Notes under the pieces: model-generated
Database searches by the model: none
The model's input: the letters and a program-made list of their open reading frames with translations, nothing else
Told to the model about the DNA's origin: nothing
Source of the DNA: Micrasema longulum
Lineage: Eukaryota; Arthropoda; Insecta; Trichoptera; Brachycentridae
NCBI GenBank assembly: GCA_022494885.1
Contig: JAGVSM010002814.1
Span: 248,001-312,000 of the forward strand
Reading direction: 5' to 3'
DNA: 64,000 nucleotides
Part shown: positions 10,081-21,917 of the stretch, one piece after another
Position numbering within the stretch: position 1 is the first letter of the stretch
How the letters are laid out: the number at the start of each line of letters is the position of its first letter
Program-made: the position numbers and the translations under genes

Positions 10081-13000
10081 ATGGAACAATCACGCGGAGA
10101 AACGGCGGAAGAAAACTTAGCAGTAAGTAAATATGTACATATATTTACCAAATCATTCAAATGTATCTCTTGGTGTTATTTTTATTTAAACAAAACCAAC
10201 TTGTCTGTTGTTTCTAGGCATTGCCCGATAGGAATTTGGATTTACAACCAGAATCTCGACACGAATGTTCAATTTGTTTGAATTGGCTGCAAGAGCCAGT
10301 ATTGACAGCTTGTGGACATCGGTTTTGCAGGGAGTGCATATTGGCGTGGCTTCAGTAAGTTTTAACCAGTTTAAACATTCATGTTTTAAGTTGATAAACT
10401 TTTATACTATTGTAAATATCTTTAAAACTCTTCTATGTACACAATGTCAACATATCAGAAATATCAAATGTGTGAATTAAGACTTTGTACCATTGTATAT
10501 TAAAAGATGTCTTTGGATGAAAAAATGGCGTCTGGCAATGTGGAAATTTCCATTTTCTTTCTTTTCATAGAAAGTATAACAATCTTCAGAATAAACTAAT
10601 AAATCCTCGTGTCATTTCCCCGTAATGGTAGACAGAGGATAGTACCATATCACTTTGTCTTTCCATACAGACATCGCTTCCTCTACATACATTTTCTCTT
10701 ACATTCTGACTTTTGACATGTCCATCTTCAAGTGTAGGTTGGATTTAGTCGAGCCATGTCTTTCTCGGTATTCGTTCTTTGCATCAATCGGCATTTGCAT
10801 CACAAATAATTTTTAATTCAATATTTTTTTTTTAAAAGCACATATTAAGATCAACAAATAAAGCAACTTTAACACTTTTATTACTAAATATAACACAATA
10901 ATATATGAGCTATAAACCTTTTCTTACACAAACAAATTAAATATATAAAAACGCATTGAAAAATGGAGGAAGGGGTAGATCTATAACTAAGGAGATAGGG
11001 TCGTTTACATTACATGCTACGCAGAGGATGCAACCATAGTGGCAGCGGGAATTCCTGATTAGAACATATTTATCTGTTTATAAAACAAAAAGTTTAAATA
11101 TTTAGGTTTTAAAATCTCGAGCCACAGCATTCTAAATTCCGTTATTGTTATTACATCATCTAAAAGCCCAGAGATAATAAAATACATGCTTTGCTGGACA
11201 GTATTCAAATCCCTTTATGAAATGGCGTCAAGATACATGTCAAAGAAGATCTACTCTTAGATCAGCATTTGATTCAGGCAGAGGAAAACTTGTTGATATC
11301 CGGCGCTCCCCAAACACTAGATTCGGAGAACATGCTTTTGCCATTGCTGGCCCCTCTGCTTAAAACCAATTGCCTTCAAACTTACGAATCATCGACAGTC
11401 CCAGTCAGTTCAGATCCCAACTAAAATCTCACTTCTTTAGTTTATTATACCCTCAATTTTAAATCAGAAAATATGTCACTTTAGCTAAGTTAGAATGTAA
11501 GTTTACATATACAATTGTAAAGCGCCCTTGAGGTGATTTTTCATAAAAATGGTGCTATAAAAATCTGCCAAATTTATTATTATTATTATCCACAAAAATC
11601 TGACTTAGTTAGCAGTGACTTTATTAATTGTTACAAGAAAATGAAATATGTTTTTGTTATATATGGTAGAATTGGCTCTGCACTATTTAGCCATTTTACT
11701 GGAATAAAAGGTATTAATATATTGTCTTTTTTTCTTTTATTGATAAGATATTATTTGGTGTTAGTTTGTAATGGCAAACTCAGCAGTTAAAGATAGCATG
11801 TGCCAAAGATTGACAATATCTCCCTATTCTTATCTATATTTATTTGATGTTCATGGTAAATACAAAGGGAAAGCCCGATGGGTGGTGTGGGATACCTACC
11901 CTGACCCATAGAAAAGGAGATGACGCCGTTATGAGTTAGCTGGCTGTTATGTACGCTTTGTGTTGGTTGTTTGAAATGCCGAATCAAATTGAAAATCCAG
12001 TCACTTGTGAGATAAGGTCTTTAATTAGTTTCCTTAATGCGAAGCACATTAAACCAGTCCACATTAATCAACAGATCTGTGAGGTGTAAGAATAACATGT
12101 GATAAGTGATTCAATGGTAACGAGATGGGTGAGACAGTTTAATGTTTTCATGATAATGTACACGACAACGCATACAGTGGGCGTTACCTTTTATGAAGAG
12201 GAAGGTATCCTTTTATAAAGAGGATTTACAAAAGCTTGTGCTGCGCCTATGGAAAGTGCCTACAATATGGTGAAAGTTAGTAAAAAATAAGTTTAAGGTC
12301 TAACGAGTTTTTTACAATAATTTTTTTTTCTGAATATGTACTTGTTTTTTTTAACCTGTTAAACGGAACTTAGTTTCTGGATATACCTTGTACTTGCTAC
12401 AAATTAAAAAAAAAAAACATTATAAAACAGTTGGTTATAAAGAGATATTAGGTTTTTTTGCTTGGGTCTTTTTGCCACCAAGACAATGTGATATTTCATA
12501 AGAATTTTATTATTCATTTATGATACATTTCATGTAATTATTGTTTTCTTTATAGAAATAGGATTTTCAAAATTTAAGTTGAATTTTACAGGGGTAAAGA
12601 CTTCTGTCCCATAGACAATTTCAAATTAAGAAAAGATGTGGATATTTTCCCTGATAACTTTACCAAGAGAGAAATCCTTCAACAAAGGGTGGTGTGTCCC
12701 TTTGCCATGAATGGCTGTCCCGTGCAGTTGGGCCTACTGGAATTGGAACAACACGTCAATATTTGTGAGCACCGAAACTCAGCAAACCGATCCAGCCTGA
12801 GGGAAAATAAGATTCCTTGCTCATTTAAGGACTTGGGGTGTGATTTTATCTTGAAAAATGAAGAGTACCTGGCCAGGCATATGGATACTAATATACAGAC
12901 CCATTTAAGAGTGAGTCATTTTCATTTTACTAATTAACTCTGTGCCCAGGCGGGTGAAGAATACAATTGTGTGTGTAAAATAGAACCAGAATCCTGGACG

Positions 13001-16000
13001 AGTGATTTTGACTCGGTGGCTGCTCTCAGGTAAAAATCTTGACTATGGAAATCGAGTGGAAACAAATCCGCCTCGTATGGTGATGATTCATGATTCCGTG
13101 ACACTAGCCATCCCAGGTTAACCATTCTGCCTTTGTTTGAACATTCATGTTTCTTCAATTCTTGTATCTGTTATTTTTGTGAAGTAAAAGAGCTGAAATC
13201 TTTATTGTTGAGAGTGATATTCATCCAAATTATTATTCCATCTACGCAATGTCTAAAAACACTTAAAAATATAAATATTTGACCAAATGGTTTTGTCGAC
13301 AATGTTTTGAGTATTTCTAAATCTTTGTAGACAAGTTCTGAATTTAACCCAAGGAGTTTATCATGAAAATTTGCTAAAAAATATTTATAAAAGGTTTTTT
13401 CATATTAAAGTAAATAACAAATACTGAAGTAACTAGCTTTAATTTTTAAGTAGATTTACCAACTACTCACATACTTATGTATTTATGTACCTTTATTTTT
13501 AGTTACTTATGACTGCCTATTCAACTCTAAAACTAGATCAAAATCTCGCTGAAACTAGTTCCAGCCAGTTAGAACATGAGGCGACATCATTTTGGGACCC
13601 CAATGAAAAGCAGGAGAGTGAAAATGCCACAGCTTTAGATAACTGCGGACCTGCTATGACCGTTAAGGCTCTCATAAGGTAACTGTTATTTAATTTTATT
13701 TGTACATTTTCAACACTTTATTGACAAAAAATAACAAAGTCACTCTACAAACACTTATTATTAAATTTTGATTTCACCGTAATCAGCCCATGTTGGTCCA
13801 CTGCAGGACATAGGCCTCCCTCTGTTATAATAAAAATGAACTACTTTGAATGACATCAAGACTCCTCGTGAATCAACCAACGATGAGTGTTACGATAGAT
13901 TTCCAGTTTACAGGAAGCCAATTCATCAATCAGCAGAACTCACCGTAGAAAACTTGCGATGTCACAGGCGGAGTAATTTCAAAATTGAATAAGTTTAAAA
14001 AAATCATAACTCTGATAATACGATACATAAAAATAAAATTGTTTGGCTTAGTTTGATAGTCTATTAACAAAGAAAAAATATATAAACCACTAAACTTTCT
14101 CATTCCTCATTCTTTATAAATTTCTTTATGGCTTCACCGCAGAATCATCTCCCATCCACTATCAAAGATGATATGTCTGAAGAAACATTAACTATCTCTT
14201 TCTTTACTTTTATTTCCTCTAACTCGGGGTTTTCCAAACTATGTTCCGCGGAACATCACTATTCCACGGAGCCTGAATAGGTTTTCTTAAAACAGTTGGA
14301 GTAATTCTATACGAAAACAACGAATTTGAGATTCAAGAACTTAAAATCATCTGAGTCATCTAGAGTTTTATTCACGCATATTTTTATGTGAATTTTTATA
14401 AGTACTAAATAAATAATAAATGTTTTATAAAAGTTTTTATTTTTACTGTTATGAATTACCCAACATAAAAAATAAGCTTAGTGTTCCGTTGAAATTTCAG
14501 AATTGCGAAGTGATCCGTTGCTGAAAAACTTTGGGCAACCCGGCTTTTACCTATTAAAGACCAATATCGAATTAATTAATTTAAATGCAGATTTTGGTAG
14601 TTATTTAGTAGAAACTAAAAAAAGACAAATAAATAAAAATGCGTAGAATGTGTGTATTTAATTTGAAATAAAATTAAAATTTTGTATTCTTAGGTCATTA
14701 TTTGAAAAGGTCATCATACTAGAACAGCAGAATCAAGAACAAGATATCACCATCGGTAACATGTCACGTGTGTTAAAGTCTATAACCAGCAGCCAGCGAA
14801 GGTTCTTTGAAGACCTTTCTCTGCGCTACTGCATGGGCTTCTATGTATGGAAGATCGAATCATTCAACAGCAAGCTAGAGCATATGGTTCGTAACCCGTC
14901 ACAAATGTTCTATAGCCAAGGGTTTTATACTACTCCCAATGGTTACAGGTAATTATACTATTTTCTCTTATAAAAATTCTCAATTATTAGTTAATCAGTA
15001 AATCTCAATTATTTATATGATTGAAATATTTGTATGAAAAAATAATTATCATAATTCGAGATAGGTTGTAGTCCCGTGGTAATGTCGCTGATTCCGGATC
15101 AGAGGTTTAATAACTTGTTTGCTATTTTCTAACACGGCTTTTTTTGCAACTTATTGAAATTGGTCCCAAATTTATTTTTTTTTAAATTATAAGATGCAAT
15201 TTTAAAAATATATATAATATTGATTCTACATACTTCTTATGGTCCCACTCCATGGCAGAGGTTGGCTTACGTCGTTGAAATTATCAGGAGTTGTAATGAT
15301 TCTCTTTTTCAATTTGTTATAAGAAACCTCTGGAATAAAATTATCTTCCTCCCATTTCCTACACTTCCCTTCTTTGTTATCATTTGTTTTATTTCTATTA
15401 GAATATTTAATGCACATACTTGTCCATATTGTTATAATAAGTTCTGACCTGTACATCTCTCATTTATGTATGTACATGTTATTCTGTTGGTTAGAAGATA
15501 TTGCTCCATAGCAAAAGACACTGTCAATCATACGCAATCTGTACGAGAAAGTTTTAAAGAAATAAAATACCAATCTATAAGGTTTTTAAGCCAGGACACA
15601 CATTAATATTCTCTTTTTGGCTCTTTTTTGTTTGACAAAAAAAATTACATACGGTCTTCCTAATTGAACTGAACTGAACAAAAAGAACATAAAAATATAT
15701 GGTGATCAATTACATTCTAGATTTTGCACACGTATGAACTTATCTCCCACCCACAACAAGAGCATCGCGCTCCACGTGCATCTCATGAAGACTGACAACG
15801 ATGACTACTTGGAGTGGCCCTTCCGAGGCTCCATCCAGATTTCCCTGGTCAACCCCTCCTTCCCCCAGATGTCCCTGAAGGACACTATGCTCTCCAACCC
15901 TGGTCTGGAGGCCTTCCAGAAACCCACCTCCGACATTAGTCCCAAGGGCTTTGGGTACGGAAAGTACGTATCCATCCATAGTCTCAAACTGCAAGGATAT

Positions 16001-16078
16001 ATCACCTTGGATTCTATTCAAATTAAAATTAAGATTCACCAAGAAAACACGGCCACCAACCCAGGAACACAAAACTGA
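10081..16078 (+). CDS. Traf6: TRAF6-like E3 ubiquitin ligase/adaptor
   Basis: TRAF6 is a cytoplasmic RING E3 ligase that links Toll/IL-1-type and TNF-type receptors to NF-kB and JNK signalling through K63-linked ubiquitin. I assemble six exons: 10081-10122, 10218-10354, 12592-12910, 13503-13678, 14694-14948 and 15721-16078. All junctions are GT-AG and the frame is continuous for 428 residues. The RING spans about residues 31-68 with C31, C34, C46, H48, C51, C54, C65 and D68; the final Asp and the following [11 protein letters not shown] are TRAF6 hallmarks. Zinc-finger-like Cys/His motifs follow (about 95-166), then a short helical segment (about 226-265). The C-terminal TRAF/MATH domain begins near 268 ([10 protein letters not shown]) and continues through YLEWPFRG and GYGKYVSI. 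It is shorter than human TRAF6 (522 aa), mainly in the zinc-finger and coiled-coil part. The ATG opens a 14-codon first exon. A candidate AATAAA lies at 16112-16117. Confidence 0.94.
10605..10795 (-). mobile_element. Decayed 3' fragment of the short RT-type element, in TRAF6 intron 2
   Basis: On the minus strand, broken frames still read GRPRKTWLD, then EDGHVKSQN and a C-terminus resembling that of the copies at 21345-21862 and 21918-22442. It contains frameshifts and stops and is older than those copies. Confidence 0.6.
11200..11590 (+). mobile_element. 3' end of a CR1/L2-like non-LTR retrotransposon, in TRAF6 intron 2
   Basis: The frame reads [14 protein letters not shown], a stop where Trp is expected, then NQLPSNLR and [12 protein letters not shown]. 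This is the familiar reverse-transcriptase C-terminus 'G.raFs.agP..WNsLP..lr...FK..LK'. A 3' tail with 'gcgcccttgaggtg' and 'atggtgctataaa' ends in (ATT)n microsatellite at about 11572-11588, typical of this type. It is a dead relic. A piece of the same tail lies inverted at 5905-5975. Confidence 0.7.
12940..13180 (+). repeat. SINE family C copy in TRAF6 intron 3
   Basis: It contains 'gactcggtggctgctctcag' and 'aaatcgagtggaaac', shared with 3659-3802 and, inverted, 47528-47685. Its 3' part ('cttttacttcacaaaa' in inverse) is shared with 17925-18000. Confidence 0.5.
13300..13362 (+). repeat. Dispersed repeat R fragment in TRAF6 intron 3
   Basis: It carries the words 'gttttgagtatttctaaat' and 'tttgtagacaagttctg', the first part of the dispersed repeat that is fuller at 20532-20692. 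Confidence 0.5.
13783..13832. repeat. Short lepidopteran-style RTE fragment in TRAF6 intron 4
   Basis: The phrase 'cagcccatgttggtcc' followed by 'cactgcaggacataggcc' and 'tccctc' resembles a very common dispersed fragment of RTE-type elements in moth and butterfly genomes. The resemblance is from memory. Confidence 0.4.
14225..14543. mobile_element. hAT-like MITE in TRAF6 intron 4
   Basis: The left end reads CGGGGTTTTCCAAACTATG with a nearby 'ttccgcggaa' palindrome. The right end, reversed, reads CCGGGTTGCCCAAAGTTTTT. This 'cAGGGGTTcccAAACT' type of end is common in hAT MITEs. The flanking 8-mers agree only partly, so the target duplication is uncertain. Confidence 0.5.
15064..15190 (+). repeat. 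SINE family B copy in TRAF6 intron 5
   Basis: It is an aged copy of the element at 26918-27080. Both share 'ggttgtgGTCtCGTGGtaat', 'ggatcagaggt', a body with 'gctattttctaa', and 'ttattgaaattggtcccaaa' near the 3' end. The B box is decayed. Confidence 0.55.
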
Positions 16079-16730
16079 CTAACATTAATACTCGAGAGTA
16101 TTTTAGATTCTAATAAATGGTGCTATGTGTACCCACGTTAGCAATAATCGGGGCATGTTTAAAAAATGTTTTTATTCAATTCTAAATACATATTATATAT
16201 ATGTTAATAATAATCGTATTATATTTTATACACTCAAAATGCAATCTAAATGATTATTTCAATTTAAATAATTATTTCAATTAAGATGTTGCATTTTACA
16301 GTTCATTTATTTAAATGTACAATACAGCACTCCTACCAATTATGATGAATTCAGAAGTTTTATGTTACATACCTATTTATGTATTTCTGTACTTAACTAG
16401 AGCTTTATTTTGGGCAATCTTTCACGTGTAAGCATATCAGTATACTGTAAACGTCACTCTTTCAGTTTATATATTTTAAAAAGTGTAACAAGACGTATCG
16501 GCCAGGCTAACCTAGTGCCTAAGGCACCAGTGTAAAAGTAAAGTGTAGCAGATAATATGTACACGTATATAAGAATTTTTAGTTTTGGGTAGTCGTGGTA
16601 GATGCAGAACTATACTGCTTTTAGAAAGTTCTGGGAAAAGAAAAGACTGGGAAATTTCAAATACGGTTTTTGGAATATCTCGGCACTGTAGGTTGATTTA
16701 TTTATCTTTACCTGTTACCTGTGTGCGGTT
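16079..16730 (+). other. TRAF6 3' UTR and downstream DNA
   Basis: It contains the AATAAA candidate at 16112-16117, 34 bp after the stop codon. Beyond that it is AT-rich, with no coding signal. Confidence 0.5.
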
Positions 16731-16736
16731 CTCGAA

Positions 16737-17110
16737 TTAAGGCAATGTCGTATTGCCGGTCTTGTGTCTGTTTGAAGAACGACAGTGTGGCTGCTTCGCA
16801 TCTTTGGTGGTTTGCCTGAGCAACTTCGATGGTCTTTCAAGTTTCACTCGCAGTTGGAATTGTTTCCCCTTGAATAATGACCGTGTGCCGGATCTTCGGT
16901 TTGATTGCCGGGTCGTCATGAGTTTTCATTATTTTTTTTTAATTTCACATAAAACTTTTCTTTTGCGTTTTGTGTCCATGCTGAGAGTGCTTATACTCAA
17001 TTGTTTTTTAATTTTCTTGTCATGCTCCTGCTTTGCATTCCTGGTCCTCTGAACTGATGACGACGATGTGGTTCTGCTCATGGGATGCTTTTTTCTTCCC
17101 AGCAATTTCA
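16737..17110 (-). mobile_element. Possible relic of a non-LTR retrotransposon endonuclease N-terminus
   Basis: In one broken minus-strand frame the run IEVAQANHQRCEAA and then DIALIREPHTGN is readable. It resembles the start of Jockey/R1-type ORF2 endonucleases (Q.NL..c.aA...l......DIaLIqEP). The local GC is raised compared with its flanks. There are stops and frameshifts throughout. This is motif memory only, so confidence is modest. Confidence 0.4.
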
Positions 17111-17111
17111 T

Positions 17112-19158
17112 AGGATATGTTTTTGTCTTTGATTTGATTTCTCAATTCCTTAAAATTATGTGGAAGCAAGACAATTGATTTGCTTATTTCTTCAAATCTT
17201 TTTAATTAGTATAAGCATTTAAATCAATTTTTATTTTATTGAAATACATATTATGTATTTATTAGAATAAGGCTTAACTTATTTTTTAAAAAAGTTTTAA
17301 AAAATATTTTTTGAGATTAAATTGATAACAAGAGTATTCCTTAGTTATTTAACCATTACCATTTGTTTCACCTAATTGATGATAATATTTTGTTTGTGTT
17401 TATTATAATCTAATGAACTTATTTATTATTAATGTGTAGATAAAATAAGTGTTTCTAATTATTTTAGTATTATTAGGATAAATTAAATATAAAAATCTGT
17501 ATTGATATCCAACTACACTGGTATTAGATTTAAGTCAAATGTAAAGCTTGTACTAATACAATTGCATCCCAAAATAATAATAAATACATGTCACCTAAAT
17601 TTAAAACAGTGTTTACCAAAACGACCGCTCTATAACTCCATACCCCATTTTAAAAGAAAACTTGGTGACTGTTTGTAAATATTTTGAAAAATGAATGGTT
17701 CACAGCAAAAACGGGCTCAATGACAAATAAGGAATTTTGCAGGAGAGTTTAATTTTACTGGGACCCTAGGTTTATGTATTTAATAAAATAGGTTTTAAAT
17801 TAATGTTATATATATTTTATATACAATTACACAAAAACGTTTACAAGGAGTATAAAAATGAAAAATCCTTTTCAGGCGTTGCCTAGTAGGTGAAATGGTT
17901 CAGCCGGATAAATCTCACCCGCATGATAAAGGTTTCAGCTCTTTTACTTCACAAAAGTCGACAGATGGAAGAGTTGAGGAAATGTGGATGTTACACAGTG
18001 TATAAAATGGGCACTTTAACTAGCCAATGTCATAAGCCTAGACTTCCACATTCCCTTCTCAAAAAAGTTTTCCCTCCCTGCTGCAACAAATTAAGATAAA
18101 ACATCTAAAAAACTCTTTTTCGATAAAAAGTTCTTAAACTGACAAAAACAAACTCGCAAAGGCAATTTTTTCCTGTCGTGTGCCCATATTTATTTTCTAT
18201 GATTTACAAGACAGGTAATCTCATTTTGTTAGTTTTTAATACTCCATTCTATTGAACTTATTCAGGAGATAAAATGGCATTAATATCACAAAAGTAAAAA
18301 AAAATACAATGAGCCCGTTTTAGCCTTGGACACTTAAACTATCAAATGTCAACTCCACAGAGAATCTTCCCCGTACAAAAGCTTATCAGGTTTACCCCCT
18401 CCTTCCTTTGGTAAATACTGGGTTAAATAATATGTTTATGATGTAAAAAAGTCAAAAGTGGCTCAATCGTGTTCTTATAATTAGGTTACTACATACATGT
18501 ACTTACATAGTCGAGTTATTTGTTTCTAAGATATTAATAGACTTAGAATGATCCGTCCATGCAATGAGAAACTGCATTAATATCTCAGTTTTGTTTAGCA
18601 AAAAAGTAAATATTCTATAAATGTTTTTATCTTAAACTTATGTTACATTCCAATTTTTTGAATGTTGATACTTAGTAAAAATGTATACTATTGATTGTAA
18701 AAATTAGTTGTATAAAAATATTTTACTGTAACATTCCCAAAATACTTTGTGAAAAAAGTTAAATTAATATTAATATGATCTTAATATTCAAATCAAACAC
18801 TGATCTGAGTCTACTAATTTTTTTTTTTTTTTTAAATAAAAAAATCAGACAATTGGTTTATCTTCTTAGGGCATTTTCAAACCAACATGAAGATTATGTA
18901 GACTGAAGACTTTATATACAGTTTGTTTACAAGTCTAGGTACTTAGGTAATAATTGAACCCATCACGCTTGGCGTGTACATTTATTATAATTATGGGTAA
19001 AACCATTAGTTAAAGTGGTTACTTAATGATAGGAAATTTAGGTATTTGTTTTTTAAAGCATTTATCGACATATATTGTGAAAATAATGAATTAATTGATA
19101 AACATCTGGATAATTACTGTAATAATTATATGGAGAGTTTTGACAATAAAACAATATG
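17112..19158. other. AT-rich intergenic DNA with old repeats
   Basis: No gene is seen. A tRNA-like run 'gttgcctagtaggtgaaatg' at 17878 is followed by a segment (17925-18000) shared, inverted, with 13140-13195. Confidence 0.4.
18000..18105 (-). repeat. Dispersed repeat R copy
   Basis: On the minus strand it reads 'ttgcagcagggagggaaaac', then 'gagaagggaatgtggaagtc' and 'taggcttatgacattgg'. The same blocks occur at 20532-20692 (+), 47230-47345 (+), 51905-52020 (-), 53140-53240 (-) and 62616-62745 (-). Confidence 0.6.
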
Positions 19159-19502
19159 TAAAATTGTTTTATGGCTTTTGTACCTGATTGAAAAGATAAA
19201 TATATGTTGTTTGTGTGCTGTTTTGCAGTACCATTGAAAAATTGTCAATTGGAACATTTGATCTATCGTATTATTTTTCAAATGAGAACCGTTCTCTGGT
19301 TAACATGGGGGAGTGAAGCAACAGATGCTCTAAAATTGTTTTATGGCTTTTGTACCTGATTGAAAAGATAAATATATGTTGTTTGTGTGCTGTTTTTCAG
19401 TACCATTGAAAAATTGACAATTAGAACATTTGATCTATCGTATTATTTTTCAAATGAGAACCGTTCTCTGGTTAACATGGGGGAGTGAAGCAACAGATGC
19501 TC
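19159..19502. repeat. 172-bp tandem duplication
   Basis: Positions 19159-19330 and 19331-19502 are two direct copies of exactly 172 bp that differ at only a few bases. The second copy covers the 3' end of the retrotransposon RNase H relic and the flank beyond it. The near identity implies a recent duplication. Confidence 0.9.
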
Positions 19503-20350
19503 GTCGCAAGAGCAGGCTGGATTATCCTTTAATTTGAATCTGTGAAGATAGGGGAGTGTGGCTCCATGGCCCGTTAGTATTTGAGTTGACTTGAATGTTG
19601 ACGTATTTGATTTTCTAAATTTTTGGCATTCTTTTAGTGTTTTGAAAAAGTATTTTGTTCCATTACCAGTGGTGCTTGTTTGGTATTGTTCTCTCCATTC
19701 TGTTATGATCAAGCTTAACTCCTTTTTGGCGTACTGGAGTGGGAATTCAGTATAAAGGTTTGCGGTTTTCACACGTAGAACTGTGCTTTTAGCCAGTTCA
19801 TCAGCCCTGTCATTTCCCGCAAGGATATTATGGCTTCGAATCCACAAAATATTGCAATGAATGCCTTTGAATTTTAAGTTCCGAGATGACTCTTGGATGT
19901 AGAAAACCATCAGATTGTTGGGATCCCCGTCTTCGAGTGCTTGAATGGAGCTTTTAGAATCTGACAAGTTTACAGTCTCCCATTTGCACGTCTTGCTGGA
20001 GACCCAGTCTAAGGCTTTCGAAATGGCGAAGAGTTCGACTTGGAATACCGAGCAGTAGTCAGCCATAGGAAGCTTCTTGCTGTGTACTTCTCCGCCATTA
20101 TTATACAAACACAGCAAAAGCTGCTCCCACCTTTCCTTACGTTTTACTTCCACCCGTGTATATGTCGATTTCTTCACCTGGGAATTCAAGTCTAGCGTAC
20201 GAGTCTGGGGTAGCCGGTGATTTCACCTATCTGCTCGCTTGGATGCGACAGCTCCGTGTACGCGATTCTTCTCTGGTATCTTTGATCGTTTGGTGGGCAG
20301 TGGCAGATCAGTATAACGTGATCTTATGGGAAGAGAGCCAAGGCGTGGCC
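19443..20350 (-). pseudogene. Retrotransposon RNase H domain relic (Jockey/R1/I-type)
   Basis: The minus-strand frame reads through 248 codons, with FQVELFAISKALDWV, then LSDSKSSIQAL, and WIRSHNILAGNDRADELAK. These are the Glu, second Asp and last Asp blocks of an RNase H that follows the reverse transcriptase in non-LTR elements. A Cys-rich tail (PACSCDEHLLLHSP) resembles the usual C-terminal zinc-knuckle-like end. The first block lies in another frame as IYTGGSK, with Gly where the first catalytic Asp should be, followed by a stop. So the domain is frame-shifted and catalytically dead. The upstream reverse transcriptase is absent. Confidence 0.75.
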
Positions 20351-20531
20351 TAATAGTACCAAACAGTTCCAAACAAAAGCAAGCTGGTTTTCCCTTTACT
20401 TAACCAAAGAGTACCAAGAATTGCTATGACTTCTAGAGCTAGGAACCTGCCTTGTAAAGACCAAATTTAGGGGTCTCGCGGGGCATGGGGTAAACAATTG
20501 TTTATACTTCTTATACCAGGTAGCTAATTCA

Positions 20532-20692
20532 ACAATGTTTTGAGCATGTCCAAATGTTGCAGACAGGCTGGATTTGCCCTAGGGAGTATTTAGATCTAAA
20601 TTTATTGCAACAGAGAGGGAAAACATTTTTGAGAAGGGAATATGGAAGTCTAGGCATTTACAGGGCTTACGACTTGTCATATTAAAGAGTTG
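20532..20692 (+). repeat. Dispersed repeat R, longest copy
   Basis: It joins both halves of the family: 'gttttgagcatgtccaaatg', 'gggagtatttagatc', 'ttattgcaacagagaggg', 'gagaagggaatatggaagtc', 'catttacagggcttacgac'. Other copies contain only parts, so this one best shows the layout. Confidence 0.6.
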
Positions 20693-20739
20693 GAAAATCT
20701 CAGACACAATATTTTTATAGGAATGGACTCATCTATGTA

Positions 20740-20995
20740 TATTGAAAATTCTGCCTTCGTAAATGTGATTGCTGAATTCCGCTGCGAGGCTGTCGGGGCA
20801 GAATTGATTTAATTTAAAGTGTTTTGATGTTGAGGATTTGTAGATGAATTATTACCATGATTTTGATTTTGGCTATTAGAAGAACGATTCATGCAATTAT
20901 CATTATTCTGATTTTGGAAATTAAAGTGCCTTTTTGGACGTTCTGCTTATGACGTGTCCTGCCTTTTTGCAGTAATTACATAATATAAAAATTTT
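20740..20995 (-). mobile_element. Gypsy-like Gag zinc-knuckle relic
   Basis: On the minus strand CNYCKKAGHVIS matches the CX2CX4H part of a retroviral-type zinc knuckle; the fourth Cys is lost. After a frame change an Asn/Gln-rich tail follows (FNFQNQNNDN, NSQNQNHGNN), like the end of insect Ty3/gypsy Gag proteins. It is a short dead fragment with no pol sequence next to it. Confidence 0.5.
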
Positions 20996-21344
20996 TGGTT
21001 TAGTTTGATAGTCTATTAACAAATATTTATATATTGTTTGAAACCACTAAACTTCCTCATTCTTCTGTAATCATTTACTTCAATTATGTGTTTTTACATG
21101 ATCGTATAATTCTAATCGTAGTCTATGACTGCAGGTACGAATGTTTTTGATTACATATTTTCTAAATTTTCTGAGACTAGAGATCTAGAAGTATGACATT
21201 TTGCATATTCTCATGTCTACGTAAACTGTAAAATCATGGTGACAGGTAAAAATCATGGAAGTGTGCTATGAGAGAATTTGTTCTCAAATTATATTAGCGA
21301 GTTTCGCCTGTTATGGAATTATTTTGTAAATGTACAAGCGAGTT

Positions 21345-21862
21345 ATTTTCAGTTCACAACGGAGTCCTGGTCCCATCCCTGATGTATGGGAGCGAAGTAT
21401 GGACTTGGAAAAACAGGGATGAAAGTAAGCTGAATGCTGTCGAAATGCGATCTCTCAGGCGAATGTGTGGTAAAACTATGTACGATAGATGCACAAATGT
21501 TGAGATCCGTACATTATGTAAGGCTGAGACAAGCATTATCGACACAATCAAGAAAGGAGCTCTGCGCCGGTTTGGACATGTAGAACAAATGGACAGCGAA
21601 AGAACGGCTAAGAATATTTACAATGCGAATGCTGATGGATGCAGAAATAGAGGAAGACCGAGAAAGACATGGCATGACCAAATCCAACAAATACTTAAAG
21701 TTGGACATGTCAAAAGTCGGAATAATCGGCGCGCGTGCATGAGAAGATGTATGAATGTAGAGGAAGCGAGATCTGTATGCAAAGATAGAGTGTTGTGGCG
21801 TTCTATCCTCTCTGCCTACCCTTACGGGGAAACGGCGTGATGGTTTGTTTTGTTTTTGTTTT
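21345..21862 (+). mobile_element. Short non-LTR retrotransposon copy 1 (RT C-terminus) with target duplication
   Basis: The insertion is flanked by a perfect 14-bp duplication, TGTACAAGCGAGTT (21331-21344 and 21863-21876). It holds an uninterrupted frame of about 165 codons that ends at 21840. This matches the C-terminal end of the insect 'endonuclease-reverse transcriptase' type: GVLVPSLMYGSEVW, AVEMRSLRRMCGKT, RRFGHVEQMDSERT, RGRPRKTWHDQI, NNRRACMRRCM and SILSAYPYGE. The tail is T/G-rich (tttgttttgtttttgttttt). It has no catalytic reverse-transcriptase motif, so it cannot move by itself. Confidence 0.85.
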
Positions 21863-21917
21863 TGTACAAGCGAGTTTTACCAGAAAAAAATATTATTACT
21901 TTTCAATAAAATACAAT

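Noticed and set aside
15740..16072. 110-codon minus-strand open frame
   Set aside because: It is the reverse of TRAF6 exon 6, whose plus-strand frame matches the MATH domain.
16753..17052. 99-codon plus-strand open frame rich in Phe, Leu and Cys
   Set aside because: The opposite strand gives a better explanation as a retrotransposon endonuclease relic; the plus frame has no family features.
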